Assembly (NCBI GenBank): GCA_003162615.1
Contig: PMNG01000037.1
Coordinates: forward strand, 621-11,350
Length of the DNA stretch: 10,730 bases
Source: Methanothrix sp.
GTDB taxonomy: Archaea > Halobacteriota > Methanosarcinia > Methanotrichales > Methanotrichaceae
Direction: 5' to 3'
Program-made: the position numbers and the translations under genes
Shown here: piece after piece, positions 6,164-10,730 of the stretch
How the letters are laid out: the number at the start of each line of letters is the position of its first letter
How positions within the stretch are numbered: the stretch's first letter is position 1
Notes under the pieces: model-generated
Told to the model about the DNA's origin: nothing
What the model saw: the letters and a program-made list of their open reading frames with translations, nothing else
Databases searched by the model: none

Positions 6164-7527
6164 GCAGCTTCCTTGAAGGGTAGTAGGTGGTTAGCTATTG
6201 CTGGATAAATGCTCTTAAGCCAATCCCAAGCGTTTCGAACACCACCGGATTGTTCATGAGTCCAACCTTTTGGCATCAAAATTATATATTTGGCAGTGTT
6301 CGCTTGTTGGTATCGCTTAACATCTCTCCCTGCCATAAAGGGTCTTATTAGTTCTGAACTCTTCGGATCCTCTCGAATCAATTTCTCTCGTTCGTTGGTA
6401 TCGATAACGAACGCCTCATTTAGCCCAGTCTTGATGCCATAATGTATCTTCATGTCAACATATTCGCCTAGTGACACGCCGTTTGTGTTTATCTTTCCCA
6501 GCAAAGCCTGCGTCCGTTCATCGGAAAGTGACCAGCCCTTATCATCGAGGGCTGACTGATTCACGTTGTAATGGTTCTCCTCGACGTAATCGCCCAGGCT
6601 CTGAAAGTCCAAGGTCTTTAGCTGGGTTACCTCGAAGCTTGTCCGTGGTACACTCTTGGTAATGCGAATTATACATGGATATGTGGTGGATCCCTCGAAC
6701 ACTTGTAGATCTCCGAAGTCTATAATCTCCTCAATGCACTGCTCTTTCAGCCAGGAACGTAGGGGTAATCCGTAGTTTGCCCTCATCCACTTGTTAGCCA
6801 CGATGTAGGAGAAGATACCACCTTCCTGAAGGAGAGATACACCACGTTCTATAAAGTAAGAGTAGAGGTCTGCAGTGCCTTGGTAGACCTTATAATGCTT
6901 CTGAAAATAGCCCTTGAACTTTCCTAGCATCTCTTGCCTTACGTAAGGTGGATTGCCTATAATCACGCTGAACCCACCGTTCTGGAAGATCTCTGGAAAC
7001 TCTCTCTCCCAGTCGAAGGGATTGATTTGGTCTATCGTCTCCTGCGCTAGGTTTGGATTGTCCTCTAGGATGTCCCAACCGATCAGAGAGTTTCCACACA
7101 TGATATTGCTATCCAAATCCGGTAAAGCCCTATCATCGGAGAATCGCAACAGCGTTTCAATGGTTTCTTGGCCCTCCAGAACCTTCAGCAGAAGTGAAAG
7201 CTTTGTAACCTCTACTGCGTGTGGATCTATATCTACACCGTAGATGTTGTTCAGAAGGATTCGCTTCCTCTCCTCAATGGTAAGCTTCCAAACATTACCC
7301 GGACCCTTATAAATCGGCAGGACTGAAACTTGGCGGTGTCTTCTCTTTCTGCCGTTTCCCCTTCCACTATTGGGTGCCTCCGAGGCGCAGTCAGCCGGAA
7401 GAAGTTTTTGGATGATTGGAGACGTTTCGGGTTCTCCAGCCTCTAAAAATGGAACGAGAGCTTTCAAGTACCATCCTAAATGCCAGTCGAGGAGATACTT
7501 GTAGGCCGCAAGTGAGCGGTTTATCAT
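6154..7527 (-). pseudogene. Type IIG restriction-modification gene, methyltransferase and recognition piece
   Basis: The middle of an Eco57I-like enzyme that would methylate adenine N6. True coding starts near 7509 with AAYKYLLDWHL, the sequence that normally follows DPACGSGSFLxG; that SAM-binding motif I is absent. Present are NNIYGVDIDPHAVEVTKLSL (93-112), the catalytic NPPY at 192-195 (SVIIGNPPYVRQE), the following GTADLYSYFIERG and FSYIVANKWMRANYG segments, and the start of the target-recognition region with GIKTGLNEAFVID (364-376) and MAGRDVKRY (398-406). It ends prematurely at 6154 because of a one-base frameshift. The ATG at 7527 is incidental: its first few codons are out-of-frame sequence from the N-terminal piece. 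Without motif I it should not bind SAM. Confidence 0.8.
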
Positions 7528-8455
7528 CTATATGGAGATCCAGTGTAAATAGATCTGGTTTGGCTCGATCTGGTTCCGATGTGAAGTGGAAAAGGCCAGA
7601 GTTGTAGCGCATATCGGCGTGTTTGAAGAGGTCGCCGAGCCTGGCATAAATTGCTTCTCCTTCTGAGATGGCCTTAAGTTGCTCGTACTTCTCGATATCT
7701 CTGTCTTCGCATATTCGAAGGAATATGATCCTATCGATGGTACTCTGAACGGCAATATTTAGGTCTTCGGCACTTAGTGCCAGGTTCCTGACGGCCATAT
7801 TTCGAGCCAAAGATTCGCGCCAAGTGGAGATTTCATCCAAAAAGACTTTATTAACCCTTTGAGTGCCGCGTACTTTCCCTATATCCCGGGATATCTTATC
7901 GATAGAGCCATTACGTACGGCATCTTTGGAGAAGATGCTTGCAATCTCGTCCCAGCGATCGAGATAGTCTTTATATGTAAAGTAATGGATGCGACCCATG
8001 GCCGGGTCATCTGTCTTTTGGGGCTTGAATCGGCAGTTGTAGACTGCAAACTCTTCGAAATCGGTGAGGACGGACAGAGCGAGATCTGCGTTCCAACCGT
8101 AGGTACGGAGCTGAATGGCCGGAGCTGGGTCGTCGGCTAAGTTGACAGAAGGTTTTTTGGTCTCGACGAAAAACTTGTAGCTCCCGCCTAACCCAAATGC
8201 ATAGTCTGGGAATTTTGTGGTGTGTCCGATCTTTAATGCCACCTCGACGGTCGTGTCTCTATTTGCCTCAGAAAGGCTTTGTGCGTTAGTTAAATCCCAT
8301 CCGAGAGCTTTGAAAAAAGGGTCTACAAAATCATTTCTGACTTGTGCCTCGTTGTACTGAGGCGACTTATAGGTTGCTGAGTAGCTATCGAACCTATTTA
8401 CCAGATCTGCTATCACCATTGGCGCTTTCAAGCTCATCCCTGTGGCTTCATTCAT
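7391..8455 (-). pseudogene. Type IIG restriction-modification gene, N-terminal nuclease piece
   Basis: The N-terminal part of the same enzyme: a PD-(D/E)xK endonuclease domain. It has the family start (ADLVNRF, QYNEAQVRNDFVDPFFKALG) and the catalytic set PDYAF then FFVETKKP, i.e. Pro-Asp followed 14 residues later by Glu-x-Lys. A helical connector follows (EDLNIAVQSTIDRIIFLRIC, EDRDIEKYEQL), ending in LFTLDLHIDDKPL near 7514. Real homology stops there; the remaining 40 codons to 7391 merely read the methyltransferase piece in the wrong frame. The ATG at 8455 is used; ATG 8437 (MSLKAPMVIADL) fits family N-termini equally well, and a GTG at 8485 would suit a leaderless mRNA. None has a ribosome site. 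It might still make a free nuclease domain, but lacking its partner domains it is most likely dead. Confidence 0.8.
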
Positions 8456-8508
8456 CGCTCTGACGAAAAAGTTTGTGGCTCTCACTCAGAAAGTGAAGAG
8501 AGATTGGC

Positions 8509-8517
8509 CTTAAATAT
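8509..8517 (-). promoter_or_regulatory. TATA box of the restriction-modification gene
   Basis: ATATTTAAG on the minus strand, centred near 8513, predicts a start of transcription about 8485-8488, giving a leader of about 30 bases to the ATG at 8455 or a leaderless GTG at 8485. Confidence 0.4.
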
Positions 8518-8660
8518 CGTTTATCCGACAACATTGCAGTTCGTACATAGCGAAAATACTCAAAAAGGAAGGATAGTGAGTCTCCGTCGGCTTTATGGGC
8601 AACATATCGCTTTTGGCCTGATGCTTCGCTGGTCTTCTGGATTCCCGATATACAATAAAA

Positions 8661-8671
8661 CCTTATATTGC
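8661..8671 (+). promoter_or_regulatory. TATA box of the beta-CASP nuclease gene
   Basis: TTATAT (8663-8668) preceded by AAAACC resembles an archaeal BRE/TATA pair. Transcription would begin near 8690, leaving a leader of about 30 bases that contains the ribosome site at 8711-8716. Confidence 0.4.
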
Positions 8672-8710
8672 TTCCCAACAGTCTACAGCTCCGACGAGAG
8701 TTATCAGATA

Positions 8711-8716
8711 GGAGGG
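8711..8716 (+). promoter_or_regulatory. Ribosome binding site fixing a GTG start
   Basis: GGAGGG lies five bases before the GTG at 8722. It decides the start: an upstream in-frame ATG-like reading from 8668 has no such site and would place the ribosome site inside the gene. Confidence 0.7.
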
Positions 8717-8721
8717 ACAAG

Positions 8722-10257
8722 GTGGTATCACTTACCGTTTATGACGGTGCTATGGGGATTGGTGGAAACAAACTCTATCTTGAAGAGAACGGCAACGGGG
8801 TCTTTCTAGACTTCGGCAAGAACTTCGGGAAATATGGCGTTTTCTACGAAGAGTTTCTGAAGAATAGAGATACTCGTGGCATCCATGACCTCATTTATCT
8901 CGACCTCTTGCCCAAGCTCAACATCTACCGACCGGACCTCATCCCCTCCGACCTGCCGATAAGCCAATACCCTTCGCTCAACGTGGCCGCCGTCCTGCTC
9001 AGCCACGCCCACATGGATCACTGTGGGAACATAGGCATGTTACGAGAAGACATCCCCATTGTAGCCTCACCTGAAAGCATAGTCATCATGAAGGGTATGC
9101 AGGATGCTGGCGTCTCGTCCCTTGAGACTGACAACGCCTATTTCTCTCCCCGGCAACCTACAGACGATAAGGGCCTTTACCTGTCGTCTGTGGCCGGCAT
9201 GAACTACCATGGGAGAAACTTCTGTTGCACGGAGAAGCCCTCTGAAGCTCTGACATCATTTCTTTCCCGAAAGCCAGGACAGGATGGGAAGAGAGCCAAG
9301 AAGCTGGATCCTGGTCAATGCGGCTGTTACGACAACGCCGCTTTCCCATTCGAAATCTCTGCCCATCCGGTGGACCACTCCATATTCGGGGCAACAGCCT
9401 ACATACTGAGGGGTGAAACCACTGCGGCCTACACTGGTGACCTACGCCTACACGGTAAGAACGGACAATCTACCCGAGATTTTGTCAGCCGGGCCAAGGA
9501 TGCTTCGGTGCTGATTACTGAAGGAACAAGAGCTGGTCCTTCTGATGAAGAGAAGACCTCGGAGCAGTCCGTCTGCGAGACCTGCAGGGAGAGTGTTGAG
9601 TCCTCAGCTGGCTTGGTCATCGCCGACTTCTCTCCTCGGAACTTCGAGAGGCTGGAATCTTTCCAGGAGATAGCCCAGAAGACCGGCAGAGAGCTGGTCG
9701 CCATGGCCAAGGACGTCTACATGCTGCATAGCCTTCAGTGTATCAGCGGATCGTGCACGACCGAGGGACTAAGAATCTACGACGAGATCATGGATAAGTC
9801 TAAGAGAAAGTGGGAACAAGAGATTGTTCGGTCTCTTTATGACGATCGATATGTCGATCATAAAGCAATCCGGGAAAGCCCAGAGAATTACATCCTTTGC
9901 TTCTCCTTCTTTGATATGAAGCATCTGCTGGACATAAAGCCGGAAGGCGGGACCTACATCTATTCGGGCTGTGAGGCTTTTAACGAGGAGATGGAGATCG
10001 ACTTCCATAGGCTCTGGCACTGGCTGAGACGCTTCAATATCAATCCGAGTGGCTTTTCGCTGGACGAGAACGAGGCTCTATGTTTTGATAAAAGCTATCA
10101 CGCCTCCGGTCATGCTCCAGGAGAGGACATCACCTGGGTCATTGATCAGATCGACCCTGACTACATTGTACCCATTCATACCGAGGCTAGGGACTGGTTT
10201 GCTAAGAGCTTTGAGAACGTAATCCTAGTCGATGAAGGAAGACCGTATGAATTCTGA
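8722..10257 (+). CDS. Beta-CASP metallo-beta-lactamase nuclease (RNase J/CPSF-like)
   Basis: A 511-residue cytoplasmic protein with the full set of metallo-beta-lactamase and beta-CASP motifs: Asp in FLDFG (30), HAHMDH (95-100) for the two metals, a His-containing AHPVDHSIFG (from about 214), YTGD (Asp 240), an acidic motif A in LITEGT (Glu 267), motif B in HASGH (460-464) and motif C in PIHTE (His 486). It should be a zinc-dependent hydrolase, most likely a ribonuclease like RNase J or CPSF73, or a DNA nuclease of the SNM1 type. Between the HAHMDH and third motifs lies an insertion with CC at 168-169 and CGC at 200-202, a possible extra metal site. The GTG start is set by the GGAGGG site. 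It is intact, in contrast to the divergent restriction-modification relic. The exact substrate is not readable. Confidence 0.85.
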   Translation: MVSLTVYDGAMGIGGNKLYLEENGNGVFLDFGKNFGKYGVFYEEFLKNRDTRGIHDLIYLDLLPKLNIYRPDLIPSDLPISQYPSLNVAAVLLSHAHMDHCGNIGMLREDIPIVASPESIVIMKGMQDAGVSSLETDNAYFSPRQPTDDKGLYLSSVAGMNYHGRNFCCTEKPSEALTSFLSRKPGQDGKRAKKLDPGQCGCYDNAAFPFEISAHPVDHSIFGATAYILRGETTAAYTGDLRLHGKNGQSTRDFVSRAKDASVLITEGTRAGPSDEEKTSEQSVCETCRESVESSAGLVIADFSPRNFERLESFQEIAQKTGRELVAMAKDVYMLHSLQCISGSCTTEGLRIYDEIMDKSKRKWEQEIVRSLYDDRYVDHKAIRESPENYILCFSFFDMKHLLDIKPEGGTYIYSGCEAFNEEMEIDFHRLWHWLRRFNINPSGFSLDENEALCFDKSYHASGHAPGEDITWVIDQIDPDYIVPIHTEARDWFAKSFENVILVDEGRPYEF

Positions 10258-10352
10258 AATGGCATTCAAAGGCAATACTACTTCCTGATGGCAACAAAAA
10301 CTTAGCAGTTTATCAAGTAAGTCTTGGCCGTCGTAGAATCATCAAGGAGAGA

Positions 10353-10373
10353 GGGTGGGGTCCGGGGAGGGGG
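10353..10373 (+). repeat. G-quadruplex motif
   Basis: Four runs of three or more Gs (10353-10355, 10357-10360, 10364-10367, 10369-10373) are separated by loops of 1, 3 and 1 bases. This satisfies the usual quadruplex rule with unusually short loops. It lies about 95 bases after the stop of the nuclease gene, on the coding strand, so it could fold in the 3' end of its mRNA. Confidence 0.55.
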
Positions 10374-10431
10374 AGAGGAGGCTAGCATTCTTGATCCGCT
10401 TCCCATTCATGCTAAACGATAGTTAGATCGC

Positions 10432-10467
10432 CTTATGTGTCCTTATTTCATTACCTGTACACATAAG
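10432..10467. repeat. Inverted repeat with 9-base arms
   Basis: CTTATGTGT (10432-10440) is exactly complementary to ACACATAAG (10459-10467), with an 18-base spacer. CCTTAT also occurs as a direct repeat at 10431-10436 and 10441-10446. It could be a hairpin in the nuclease 3' region or a binding site; no gene start lies close. Confidence 0.4.
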
Positions 10468-10730
10468 TCTAGGACAGGCAATCGGTATCTAAAGAGGCTT
10501 TACCAAGTTCCGATAAGTTGAAAAATGCCAGTATAATTGATATTAATTCATTAAGTTGGTATGAGCCAGATGATGAGCATCTTGGAGGTAAGAACCATTC
10601 TTTTGCTAATTCGACGTTATGTATCTTATTGATACTTTCTTTTATGTAAGGATGGTTGCTGATAATTTAATTCCAGCAAAAGTACTTATTCTTATACGCA
10701 GTAATGGCTTATTATGGCAGGAGTTCTTGA

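Larger units (their letters stand above)
10258..10730. other. Right-end interval without a clear gene
   Basis: No convincing protein gene. A G-rich block (10353-10373) and an inverted repeat (10432-10467) follow the nuclease gene. Further on, TATAAT (10532-10537) lies 27 bases before an ATG at 10561 that opens only 23 codons (MSQMMSILEVRTILLLIRRY, then VSY) before a stop; it could be a leaderless micro-gene or chance. No tRNA or mobile element is visible. Confidence 0.4.

Noticed and set aside
7859..8140. Plus-strand 93-codon frame
   Set aside because: Antisense shadow of the PD-(D/E)xK nuclease domain, which has the conserved motifs.
8504..8809. Plus-strand 101-codon frame upstream of the nuclease
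   Set aside because: It spans the divergent promoter region and overlaps the nuclease start out of frame; no ribosome site.
1..10730. CRISPR array, insertion sequence or rRNA gene
   Set aside because: No regularly spaced repeats, no transposase-like product with terminal repeats, and no rRNA-like sequence were seen on either strand.

Overview
This window looks archaeal, most likely from a methanogenic euryarchaeon of the Methanosarcinales; Methanothrix/Methanosaeta is my best guess. The clues are TATA-type promoters about 25-30 bases ahead of start codons, some apparently leaderless starts, good GGAGG-type ribosome sites elsewhere, a C-terminal PCNA-binding (PIP-like) peptide, an archaeal-style beta-CASP nuclease, and paired Sec-exported proteins of unknown function. 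The genus is inference; no rRNA or diagnostic metabolic gene is present.

Layout. At the left end (1-400) a small winged-helix DNA-binding protein sits directly behind a near-perfect palindrome that overlaps its TATA box. A gene-poor stretch follows, with one inverted-repeat block (453-541) and a decayed minus-strand gene (642-1063) that I recognise as the C-terminal half of a prokaryotic Ku (non-homologous end joining) protein. From 1408 to about 3770 everything is on the minus strand and rather AT-rich: two complete secreted proteins in tandem, a possible small secreted protein broken by a frameshift, a possible single-pass membrane protein, and a gene relic with an in-frame TAG. Positions 3767-4604 hold no convincing protein gene, but there is a candidate small transcript near 4117-4297.

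From 4626 to 5621 three tightly coupled plus-strand genes form an operon: a RecA/ImuA-like protein lacking a P-loop and ending in a PIP-like box, and two small helical proteins. It converges on a large minus-strand Type IIG (Eco57I-like) restriction-modification gene (5643 to about 8455). That gene is clearly dead or miscalled: about 100 codons, including the SAM-binding motif I, are missing at about 7510, and there is a one-base frameshift at about 6160. Divergent from it, an intact beta-CASP metallo-beta-lactamase nuclease (RNase J/CPSF-like) occupies 8722-10257. The last 470 bases contain no clear gene but do contain a G-quadruplex motif and a long-armed inverted repeat.

Taken together this is accessory, gene-decaying DNA. 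Remnants of end joining (Ku) and restriction-modification lie around an intact, uncharacterised three-gene operon that is probably linked to the replication clamp. That operon is the best candidate for an undescribed system.
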